Below, in pieces: positions 1-7,105 of a stretch of DNA of 14,504 nt. Origin of the DNA: Bacillota bacterium (lineage in GTDB: Bacteria > Bacillota_I > Bacilli_A > RFN20 > CAG-826); assembly GCA_003512585.1 (NCBI GenBank), contig DOQE01000068.1:5057-19560 (forward strand), read 5' to 3'. Every line of letters begins with the position of its first letter. The stretch's first letter is position 1. Both the position numbers and the translations under genes were made by a program. The notes under the pieces were generated by a model that searched no databases, was not told the origin of the DNA, and worked only from the letters and a program-made list of their open reading frames with translations.

Positions 1-1620
1 TTTTATTTAATTAAAACTTTTGGGTGTCAAGCTAATGTCAGGGATGAAGAAGTACTTTCAGGTTATTTAGAAAAAGCTGGGTTTAAAAAGACTTTGGATG
101 ATTCAAAAGCCAATTTGGTAATCATTAATACATGTGCCGTTAGAGAAAATGCAGAAGAGAAAGTATATGGAGAAATTGGAAAATTTAAAATTAATAAAAC
201 CAAAGATCCGGATTTTATTTTGTGTGTTTGCGGGTGCATGATGCAAGAAGAAAATGCCGCATCGTATATAATGAAGACCTACCCGCATGTTTCTTTGGTT
301 TTTGGAACTCATAATGTTAGTAAGATATTAGATTTGCTTGAAGAAAAATTAAAAAGCAAAAAGAAAATAATAGATGTTGTTTCTTTTGCTGGCGATGTTG
401 TAGAAAATCTTCCCTCTGTTCGTCTTGATCCTTATAAAGCTTTTGTAAATATTACTTATGGATGCGATAAGTTTTGTACTTATTGCATCGTTCCATATAC
501 TAGGGGTAGGGAAAGATCTAGAAAGCTAGATGAAATACTAGCTGAATGCAAGAAACTAGTAGACGAGGGTTACCAAGAAATCACTTTGCTAGGCCAAAAT
601 GTAAATTCCTATGGCAAGGATTTTCATGATGGAACCAATTTTGCCAAAGTACTTGAAGAGGTTGCCAAATTAAATGTTCCGCGTTTACGCTTTATGACTT
701 CGCATCCCTGGGATTTTTCTAACGATATGCTTGAAGTCATTGCAAAATATCCCAACATAATGAAATGCATTCATTTACCTGTTCAATCCGGTTCAACATC
801 TGTTTTACGCTTAATGGGAAGAAGATATACTAGAGAAGAATATCTATCTCTAGTTGATAGGATTAGAAAGGTAATTCCTGGAGTTGCCTTAACTACCGAT
901 ATTATCGTTGGGTTTCCAAATGAAAGCGAAGAACAATTCGAGGATACCCTAAGCTTGTGCAAAGAGGTAAATTACGATGCTGCCTTTACATTTATTTATT
1001 CTCCAAGAAAAGGCACCCCAGCCGCTAAAATGATTGATAATGTTTCCTCTTCTACAAAGCATGAACGTTTTAATAGACTTGTTAAAGTAATAGAAGAAAG
1101 CGTTTCTTCTCATGCTGAAAAAATGGTGGGAAAAGTGTATAAAGTCTTAGTTGATGGCCCATCAAAAAAAGATAAAAATGTCTTATCTGGCTATACTGAG
1201 TCTTCTAAATTGGTAAATTTTAAAGGACCATCATATTTAAAAGGCCATATAGTTAACGTTTTAATAAAAGAAAGCCATACTTATTCTCTTATCGGAGAGT
1301 TGGTAGACGATCCTTTATTGATTATGGCTGCGGATTTATCTAAGTCATTAAATGATGAAGATTTATCAAAAAATTATTTTGCTGCTTTATCTTCTTTTGA
1401 AAACAATGAAAATTTAAAAGAACTAAAAAAGCAAATTGATTTAAAGCAAAAAGAACTAGTAAATCTATCTTTTAATAGTGATGTTGATTTAAATAAGGAG
1501 AAAATTGAATTAGATAAACTACGTGAAAAATATGAAAAAGACCCTTGTTATTTAAATTTAAAATCCGCTATAGAAGAATTAAAACCTTTGCTTGCTGAGG
1601 TGGCTAATTTTATAAAATGA
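1..1620 (+). CDS. miaB: tRNA-2-methylthio-N6-dimethylallyladenosine synthase MiaB with C-terminal YlbF-like domain (5' partial)
   Basis: Radical-SAM methylthiotransferase that converts i6A37 to ms2i6A37 in tRNAs reading UNN codons. The reading frame is open from base 1, so the true start is upstream and the TTG at 94 is internal. Residues below are counted from codon 1 of the window. The N-terminal UPF0004 domain has the three auxiliary [4Fe-4S] ligands, C9 (TFGCQAN), C45 (NTCAV) and C79 (CGCM). The radical-SAM cluster is C155-x3-C159-x2-C162, followed by the usual PYTRGRERSR. A TRAM domain spans about 375-435. From about 436 to 539 there is an extra charged helical segment (DDPLLIMAADLSKSL through LLAEVANFIK) that reads like a Com_YlbF/YmcA domain, with the paired-helix pattern and a short turn in the middle. 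In Bacillus subtilis ymcA (ricA) is a separate gene just downstream of ymcB (miaB); here the equivalent appears fused. MiaB is very sure; the identity of the extra domain is likely but rests on pattern recognition. Confidence 0.97.
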   Translation, partial: FYLIKTFGCQANVRDEEVLSGYLEKAGFKKTLDDSKANLVIINTCAVRENAEEKVYGEIGKFKINKTKDPDFILCVCGCMMQEENAASYIMKTYPHVSLVFGTHNVSKILDLLEEKLKSKKKIIDVVSFAGDVVENLPSVRLDPYKAFVNITYGCDKFCTYCIVPYTRGRERSRKLDEILAECKKLVDEGYQEITLLGQNVNSYGKDFHDGTNFAKVLEEVAKLNVPRLRFMTSHPWDFSNDMLEVIAKYPNIMKCIHLPVQSGSTSVLRLMGRRYTREEYLSLVDRIRKVIPGVALTTDIIVGFPNESEEQFEDTLSLCKEVNYDAAFTFIYSPRKGTPAAKMIDNVSSSTKHERFNRLVKVIEESVSSHAEKMVGKVYKVLVDGPSKKDKNVLSGYTESSKLVNFKGPSYLKGHIVNVLIKESHTYSLIGELVDDPLLIMAADLSKSLNDEDLSKNYFAALSSFENNENLKELKKQIDLKQKELVNLSFNSDVDLNKEKIELDKLREKYEKDPCYLNLKSAIEELKPLLAEVANFIK

Positions 1621-2489
1621 TTATTGTTTTAACTGGGCCTACAGGAAGTGGGAAAAGCAAGCTTGCCATTGAATTAGCAAAAGATATAGATGCCGCCATT
1701 ATTAATGCGGATGCTTTTCAAGTTTATAAAGAGCTTAGCATTGCAACAGCCAAGCCTAGCGAAGAAGAAAGAATGGAAGTCCCTTCTTTTTTGTTTGATT
1801 TTATTCCTCTTGATAGCTCATATAGCGTAAAAGAGTATCAAGAAGATTTGCGCAGCGCTATTTCTACTGTCTCTATGTTTAAACCTAATATCATAATTGC
1901 CGGCGGAACGGGTTTATATATTAAGGCTGGTTTATATGATTATGAGTTTTCTTCTAGTTATGAGCACGTTGACATGTCAAGTTATCAAAGGATGAGCGAT
2001 GATGAACTTTTTAATGTATTGAAAGAGTTTGATTATGAATCAAGTAAAACTATACATCCTCATAATAGAATAAGGGTTTTAAGGGCGATAGAAATATATT
2101 TATCAACTGGAAAAAGAAAATCCGATATAGTTTCAAATCAAACCCATAAACCAATTTATGATTGCAAGTTTTTTGGTTTAGAAAAAGAAAGGCAACTTAA
2201 TTACGAGCTTGTGGAAAATAGAGTTGAATCAATGTTTAATTTAGGACTAGTTGAAGAAGTAAGGACCTTAACTGAGAAATATGGCAGGGATAAGAGTGCT
2301 TTTAAAGCCATTGGAGTTAAGGAACTTTTTCCTTATTTTGATGGTTTAATTAGCCTAAATGAAGCAAAAGAGAATATTAAGAAAAACACGCGTCATTATG
2401 TGAAAAGACAAATGACTTTCTTTAATAATCAATTTAATATTACTTGGATAAAAGATAAATTCGATATCATGGGTCGCTTAAATGGATAA
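1617..2489 (+). CDS. miaA: tRNA dimethylallyltransferase MiaA
   Basis: Transfers a dimethylallyl group from DMAPP to N6 of A37 in tRNA, giving the i6A37 substrate of MiaB. The start ATG overlaps the miaB stop as ATGA, so the two are probably translationally coupled. At 290 residues it is slightly shorter than the usual 300-315. Visible motifs are the P-loop GPTGSGKS (7-14), the DMAPP/tRNA segment INADAFQVYKELSIATAKP with the expected Asp at 32, AGGTGLYIKAGLYDYEF, and the IHPHNRIRVLRAIEI block. One deviation is that the usual VPHHLID segment is VPSFLFDF, so the paired histidines are missing. The C-terminal tRNA-contact part (KNTRHYVKRQMTFFNNQ) is intact, so the gene looks functional. Confidence 0.97.
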   Translation: MIIVLTGPTGSGKSKLAIELAKDIDAAIINADAFQVYKELSIATAKPSEEERMEVPSFLFDFIPLDSSYSVKEYQEDLRSAISTVSMFKPNIIIAGGTGLYIKAGLYDYEFSSSYEHVDMSSYQRMSDDELFNVLKEFDYESSKTIHPHNRIRVLRAIEIYLSTGKRKSDIVSNQTHKPIYDCKFFGLEKERQLNYELVENRVESMFNLGLVEEVRTLTEKYGRDKSAFKAIGVKELFPYFDGLISLNEAKENIKKNTRHYVKRQMTFFNNQFNITWIKDKFDIMGRLNG

Positions 2490-3171
2490 ATTCTATTCTC
2501 GTACAATTGGTTTAATAGGGGAAGAAGGGGTTAAACTTCTTCTTAGAAAACATGTAGCTATTTTTGGTGTCGGCGGAGTAGGGGGAACTTGTTTAGAGTC
2601 TTTATGCAGAAGTGGGGTTGGACATATCGATATTTTTGATTTCGATGATGTCGATGAGTCAAATTTAAATAGACAAATTTGTTATTCCTTTTCTGATATC
2701 GGGCAAAACAAAGTCTTAATTGCCTACAAGAAAATGAAAAATATCAACCCCTTGTGTGAAGTTTCTCCTTTTAACTTGCATTTAAATGAAGAAAATATAA
2801 ATTCCATTGAGTTTTCAAAGTATGACTATGTTATAGATTGCATAGATGAAACAAGGTCAAAGATATCTTTGATTAAGAAATGTATGGATAAAAATATTAA
2901 AATCGTTTCTTCCTTGGGCATGGCAAATAGGGTTGATCCTAGCAAAGTATTTATTACTACATTGGACAAGACTTTTAATGACCCGTTAGCTAAATTATTG
3001 AGAAATAGGTTAAGAAAAGATGGTTATCCGATTAAAAAACTATTTGTTGCCTTTTCTAGTGAACTTCCTGTTAAAAACGGGACTTTTAAAGGTTCAATGA
3101 TGTTGGTCCCTTCCTCTTCTGGACTCAATTTATCTTATAAGGTTTTAATGGATTTACTTTCTTTTTCTTGA
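2482..3171 (+). CDS. tcdA: tRNA threonylcarbamoyladenosine dehydratase (TcdA, ThiF/E1-like fold)
   Basis: ATP-dependent dehydratase that closes t6A37 into cyclic ct6A37 in ANN-decoding tRNAs. The protein has 229 residues, a little shorter than the usual 240-270. It has the Rossmann nucleotide loop GVGGVG (29-34), the acidic strand FDFDDVDESNLNRQ (52-65) that holds the ATP-binding Asp, Asn, Arg and Gln, and VIDCIDETRSK for the DxxD...K segment. It then has the TcdA-specific blocks NRVDPSKVFITTLDKTFNDPL, RNRLRKDGYP and GSMMLVPSSSGL, which separate it from MoeB, ThiF and HesA. It overlaps miaA by 8 nt. The operon position next to two other position-37 enzymes supports TcdA over a sulfur-carrier adenylyltransferase. 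A final few C-terminal residues seen in longer members are absent. Confidence 0.9.
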   Translation: MDKFYSRTIGLIGEEGVKLLLRKHVAIFGVGGVGGTCLESLCRSGVGHIDIFDFDDVDESNLNRQICYSFSDIGQNKVLIAYKKMKNINPLCEVSPFNLHLNEENINSIEFSKYDYVIDCIDETRSKISLIKKCMDKNIKIVSSLGMANRVDPSKVFITTLDKTFNDPLAKLLRNRLRKDGYPIKKLFVAFSSELPVKNGTFKGSMMLVPSSSGLNLSYKVLMDLLSFS

Positions 3172-3205
3172 TACGATTTTTATTGAATTAACGGAGACAA
3201 AAACT

Positions 3206-4828
3206 ATGCCGCTTCTAGATATATTTAAAATTGCAGAAAATGCTGGAATTGACCCTTCTTATATAATTCCTTATGGGAAATATAAAGCCAAAATAGATTT
3301 ATCTATAATGAGGCAACTTAATGAAGAAAAGGATGGAAAACTAGTTTTAGTTACAGCCATTACCCCTACTAAAGCAGGCGAAGGGAAAACAACTACTAGC
3401 ATTGCTCTTTCCGAAGGCTTAGGAAAGATAAATAAAAAATCCATTTTGTGTTTAAGAGAGCCTAGTTTAGGACCTGTTTTTGGCTTAAAAGGTGGAGCAA
3501 CGGGCGGCGGTTTAGCTTCGATTGAGCCAAGTGAAGACATAAATTTGCATTTTACGGGGGACATGCACGCTTTAACTTCCTCAATTAATTTAATTTCAGC
3601 CATTATTGATAATTCTATTTACCAAGGTAATCCCTTAAATATTGACCCAAAAAGAATATTATGGAAAAGGGCTCTTGATATGAATGATAGAGCTTTAAGA
3701 AATGTAATGGTTTCAATAGATGAAAAAGGGGCTACGCCTAGAATTGATCACTTTACCATAACCGTGGCTTCTGAATTAATGGCCATTATGTGTTTATCAA
3801 ATAATAAAGAAGACTTTCTCTCTAGAATAGAGAAAATAACAGTTGCTTTTACTAAAAATAATGAACCCGTTACTTTAAAAGACCTTAAGATTACTCATGC
3901 AATAATGCGTTTAATGAATGAAGCATTAAATCCTAATTTAGTTCAAACATTGGAAAACACTCCTTGCTTTGTACATGGAGGTCCTTTTGCTAATATAGCG
4001 CATGGCTGCAGTTCTTTAATTGCTACAAAATTAGCTTTGAAATTATCTCCTATTGTAATAACTGAAGCGGGATTTGGGGCCGACTTGGGTGCTGAAAAGT
4101 TTTTCGACATAAAATGCCAAGAAGGCAATCTTCATCCTGATTGTGTTGTCATAGTTGCTACTATACGTGCTTTAAAAATGCATGGTGGGCTTTCTTATGA
4201 CGATCTATTTAACGAAAACCTAGAATGTTTAGAGAAAGGCATGCCCAATTTAGAAAGACACATTGAAAATATAAAGAAATTTAAGATTCCATTTATTATT
4301 GCGATTAATCATTTTGATTCGGATTCAGAAAAAGAAATTGACTATATTATCTCTTGGTGCAAAAGTAGGGGTTACGTTTGCTCTTTCTTGGATGGATTTA
4401 AAAAAGGAGGGGAAGGATCTATTGATTTAGCCAAAAAAGTCTCTTCTTTATTAGATTCTACTGTTTCTTATTTTACGCCCCTTTATGAAAGAAACTGGCC
4501 GATAAAAGAAAAAATAGCTAAGATTTGCAAAGAAATTTATAGGGCTGATGATGTGATTTACGAAGAAAAAGCCATTAGGAAAATTAAAGAAATTGAAAAA
4601 TTAGGTTATTCAAACGGCTATATATGCATGGCTAAAACTCCATCTTCTTTTAGCGATAATCCTATGTTATTGGGTGCTCCAAAAAATTTTAAGATAACCG
4701 TTAAGGACGTCAATTTATCTAGCGGAGCTAATTTCATCGTTGTTTTAACAGGTAATATTTTGACTATGCCAGGTTTGCCTAAAGTTCCTGCTGCCGTAAA
4801 AATGGAGGACGAGCCATGGCAATTTTAG
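3206..4828 (+). CDS. fhs: Formate--tetrahydrofolate ligase
   Basis: Makes 10-formyl-THF from formate, ATP and THF, feeding purine synthesis and formyl-Met-tRNA. A GGAG at 3193-3196 sits 9 nt before the ATG. The protein has 540 residues against about 555 in the family. Family blocks are present from end to end: PYGKYKAKI, the phosphate loop TPTKAGEGKT (53-62), REPSLGPVFGLKGGATGGG, DINLHFTGDMHA, KRALDMNDRALRN, PCFVHGGPFANIAHGCSS, TEAGFGADLGAEKFFDIKC, RALKMHGG, NLERHIENIKKF and TMPGLPKVPAA. The N-terminus lacks roughly a dozen residues common in relatives. The C-terminus ends KMEDEPWQF instead of the usual DG.I.GLF, because the last codons also carry the ribosome binding site and start of the next gene. 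Confidence 0.98.
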   Translation: MPLLDIFKIAENAGIDPSYIIPYGKYKAKIDLSIMRQLNEEKDGKLVLVTAITPTKAGEGKTTTSIALSEGLGKINKKSILCLREPSLGPVFGLKGGATGGGLASIEPSEDINLHFTGDMHALTSSINLISAIIDNSIYQGNPLNIDPKRILWKRALDMNDRALRNVMVSIDEKGATPRIDHFTITVASELMAIMCLSNNKEDFLSRIEKITVAFTKNNEPVTLKDLKITHAIMRLMNEALNPNLVQTLENTPCFVHGGPFANIAHGCSSLIATKLALKLSPIVITEAGFGADLGAEKFFDIKCQEGNLHPDCVVIVATIRALKMHGGLSYDDLFNENLECLEKGMPNLERHIENIKKFKIPFIIAINHFDSDSEKEIDYIISWCKSRGYVCSFLDGFKKGGEGSIDLAKKVSSLLDSTVSYFTPLYERNWPIKEKIAKICKEIYRADDVIYEEKAIRKIKEIEKLGYSNGYICMAKTPSSFSDNPMLLGAPKNFKITVKDVNLSSGANFIVVLTGNILTMPGLPKVPAAVKMEDEPWQF

Positions 4829-5037
4829 ATATTAAATTATATGATGAAGTAGAAATGAAAAGGCCTCATCCTTGCTTTGCAAAATCTAAAAGATTTCAAA
4901 TCGTTAGGGTGGGGGCTGATGTTAAGATACTTTGCCTAGGCTGCGGAAACATTTTGATGCTTGATCGAGATAAATTTAATTCTAGAGTAAAAAAAATAAT
5001 TGCTCATCATGACGGTCCAATTTTAAAAAAATTGTAG
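4816..5037 (+). CDS. DUF951 family small protein (YyzM-like)
   Basis: A 73-residue protein of unknown molecular function. The pattern matches the DUF951 family: an N-terminal strand, then MKRPHPCFAKSKRFQIVRVGADVKILCLGCGNILMLDR with the hallmark PHPC and CxxC cysteines (C20, C40, C43). These could bind a metal, but that is not shown. GGAGG at 4804-4808 lies 7 nt before the ATG. The gene overlaps the end of fhs by 13 nt in another frame, so it is co-transcribed and probably coupled. In many Firmicutes a DUF951 gene is next to ychF; here ychF lies about 5.3 kb further on, beyond an ABC transporter pair and a csp gene. Confidence 0.85.
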   Translation: MAILDIKLYDEVEMKRPHPCFAKSKRFQIVRVGADVKILCLGCGNILMLDRDKFNSRVKKIIAHHDGPILKKL

Positions 5038-5052
5038 TCTTTTCTTCTCTTT

Positions 5053-5080
5053 GCCTCCAACTAAATGGTGGAGGCGTATT
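5053..5080 (+). promoter_or_regulatory. Hairpin that masks the ribosome binding site of the first ABC gene; possible attenuator or degenerate terminator
   Basis: A perfect 7-bp stem, GCCTCCA at 5053-5059 pairing with TGGAGGC at 5069-5075, closes a 9-nt loop. The 3' arm contains a full GGAGG (5070-5074), 6 nt before an in-frame TTG at 5081. A short T-rich stretch (GTATTTTG) follows, too weak and interrupted for a textbook terminator. The hairpin may end part of the fhs-DUF951 transcript, and it may also limit ribosome access to the transporter gene. The pairing and the GGAGG are seen directly; a regulatory role is inferred. Confidence 0.55.
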
Positions 5081-7105
5081 TTGTATAAATTAAAGAAAGT
5101 AACAAAAATCTATAAAGATGGGTCTAGTATTAAAAAAGCCTTAGATGGTTTTTCTCTTTCTTTTCCTTCTAAGGGCTTTGTCTTAATTTATGGAAAATCT
5201 GGATGTGGAAAGTCTACATTACTCAATCTATTGGGTTTTCTAGATACTCCTTCTTCTGGTTTGATCATATATAAAGGGGAGGAGACAGCCAAATTCTCTT
5301 ATAAAAGAAAATCTAAGATTAGAAAATTGGATTTATCTTATGTTTTTCAGCATTTTAATTTAATTGAGGAACTGTCGGTTTTAGATAATTTGCTTTTAAT
5401 AAATTCGGATTTGGACTTAGCTAGCAAGCTATTAAAAGAATTTGATATTTATAAGTACAAGGATTTTAAGGTTTTTAAGTTATCAGGTGGGCAAAAGCAA
5501 AGAGTGGCGATTGCTCGCTCTTTAATGAAAAATCCCTCTATTTTGCTTTGCGATGAACCGACTGGAGCCTTGGATAGAAAGAATTCAAAAGTAGTAAAAA
5601 ACATTTTGTTAGAGTTAGCAAAAACTAGGTTAGTTGTTGTTGTAAGCCATGACGTCGATTTGTTTTTGGACTCTTCAACTCTTTTTGTCAAATTAGAGGA
5701 AGGAAAAATTGTTTTAACTAATTTATCTTCTTCCATCAAAGAAAGTTATACTCAACCATTAACTATAAAAGAGCACAAAGGCAACCTTCTTCCCTTAAGA
5801 AAAGAAATTTTTATCAAAGGAAAAAAGAAAAACACCTTATGTTTATTATCTTTGTGCTTGATGGAAGTAATTTTTTCTTGTTGTCTTGGATTTAAAAAAG
5901 CATCGAATGAAATTTATTCTTCTATTGATGATAACAGTTTGGATTCCTCCTTGTTTTCTATAAGCAAAAAAGAAAAAATATCTACTTCTCCTTCCTTCTC
6001 TTTAGTTAGAGAGACAAAACCTGAACTAGTTGATTTATCTTTTTTAAATGAAAATGTGGATATAATTAATCCCTTATCTTTTGTTCTTTCTTCTTCTGAG
6101 CCTTTTTATTATCAAAATCAAAAACAAAATCCAGTTGGTTTCTTTCCTTTTTTTAATTCGGACTTTAAGACATTCTCTTCTTTCGCTTTCGAAGAATCAA
6201 TTTTAAAAACTGAACCAGTTTGTTTTGTAAATGATCTTTTTCTTTCTTCTTATCCTTCTATTTCCATTGGGGATAGTATAAATATTGAAAAGACAATTAA
6301 AATAAGCAATGAAACTGGATTTGATGAGATAGATTTTTCAATCAAATTTTTAATTTTAAAATCTTATGGGGAATTCTCTTTTTTAAATGTAGCTAAAATT
6401 TATTATTACTATGATTTTTTATCAGAATATTGTTCTTCTTTGATATTAGAAAATTATTCATCAATTAGAAAAGAAAATATTTCATTATTAGATTATATAG
6501 CCATGGCAGATTTAAAAAGCAAAGAGAGCGGACTTTGCTATTGGCTTCATGCCACGAATAAAAGTGGAAGGGATTATTTATTTAACTTAATAAAAGAATT
6601 CGAAAAAGAAGAGGTACCCTTATCTATTTATAGCAGGATAGGAGTAGCAAAGAATTCGTATTATTCTTTAAGCTCTAGTTTATCGATTTGCTTAAATATT
6701 TTTTCTATTTTTTCTTTACTTTTATGCGCGATTTTGCTTTTGCTAGAATGCTTTTATTCTTATTTGCAAAATAGAAAAACCTCCGCAATACTTGGATGCT
6801 TAGGACTAAATAAAAGCAAAATAATAAATCTCTATTCAATTAATTCCCTTTTTGTTTCTTTGTCTTCTTTTGCTTTATCTATCCCACTTTCATATTTTCT
6901 TTTTTCTATTTTAAATAATAATCTATCCCCTAAATTAAAACTTCCATTTTTAATATCTAACCCATTCTTAAACTATAACGGCATCTATTTTTTCTTGCCT
7001 TTACTTTTACTTCTTTTTACTTTTTCTATTTATTTGTTATCCATTTTAATTTTAAAAATTGTTCTTATTAAAAGACCCCTTTATAAGGAATTAAAAGACG
7101 AATGA
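5081..7105 (+). CDS. ABC transporter, ATPase fused to FtsX/MacB-type permease (first of a pair)
   Basis: 674 residues if started at TTG 5081, which has GGAGG 6 nt upstream and begins LYKLKKVTKIYKDG, as MacB-type ATPases usually begin. The longer frame back to 5051 adds 10 residues lying in the hairpin and is unlikely. The ATPase is complete: Walker A GKSGCGKST (38-46), Q-loop FQHFN, signature LSGGQ (134-138), Walker B ILLCDEP with D158-E159, and H-loop H190. It is followed by TM1 (about 251-271), an extracytoplasmic Ser-rich segment of about 260 residues, and three C-terminal TM helices (about 535-558, 585-610 and 636-662). This is the MacB/FtsX topology (type VII ABC), whose members export peptides or lipids or transmit mechanical signals across the membrane. 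The substrate is unknown. It is coupled by ATGA to the next, similar gene, so a heterodimer is likely. Confidence 0.9.
   Translation: MYKLKKVTKIYKDGSSIKKALDGFSLSFPSKGFVLIYGKSGCGKSTLLNLLGFLDTPSSGLIIYKGEETAKFSYKRKSKIRKLDLSYVFQHFNLIEELSVLDNLLLINSDLDLASKLLKEFDIYKYKDFKVFKLSGGQKQRVAIARSLMKNPSILLCDEPTGALDRKNSKVVKNILLELAKTRLVVVVSHDVDLFLDSSTLFVKLEEGKIVLTNLSSSIKESYTQPLTIKEHKGNLLPLRKEIFIKGKKKNTLCLLSLCLMEVIFSCCLGFKKASNEIYSSIDDNSLDSSLFSISKKEKISTSPSFSLVRETKPELVDLSFLNENVDIINPLSFVLSSSEPFYYQNQKQNPVGFFPFFNSDFKTFSSFAFEESILKTEPVCFVNDLFLSSYPSISIGDSINIEKTIKISNETGFDEIDFSIKFLILKSYGEFSFLNVAKIYYYYDFLSEYCSSLILENYSSIRKENISLLDYIAMADLKSKESGLCYWLHATNKSGRDYLFNLIKEFEKEEVPLSIYSRIGVAKNSYYSLSSSLSICLNIFSIFSLLLCAILLLLECFYSYLQNRKTSAILGCLGLNKSKIINLYSINSLFVSLSSFALSIPLSYFLFSILNNNLSPKLKLPFLISNPFLNYNGIYFFLPLLLLLFTFSIYLLSILILKIVLIKRPLYKELKDE

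Noticed and set aside
94..96. TTG at 94 as the start of miaB
   Set aside because: The frame is open back to base 1, and that part encodes the conserved TFGCQAN segment with the first Fe-S cysteine, so the gene begins outside the window.
3271..3603. Minus-strand ORF of 110 codons inside fhs
   Set aside because: It lies opposite a strongly conserved coding region and has no family resemblance or ribosome binding site; it is a shadow of fhs. The same applies to the minus-strand ORFs inside miaB, the ABC genes, csp, ychF, argS/rpoE and the small membrane gene.
5051..5053. TTG at 5051 as the start of the first ABC protein
   Set aside because: It adds 10 residues that lie across the hairpin, has no SD, and extends beyond the normal family N-terminus. 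TTG 5081 has GGAGG 6 nt upstream.
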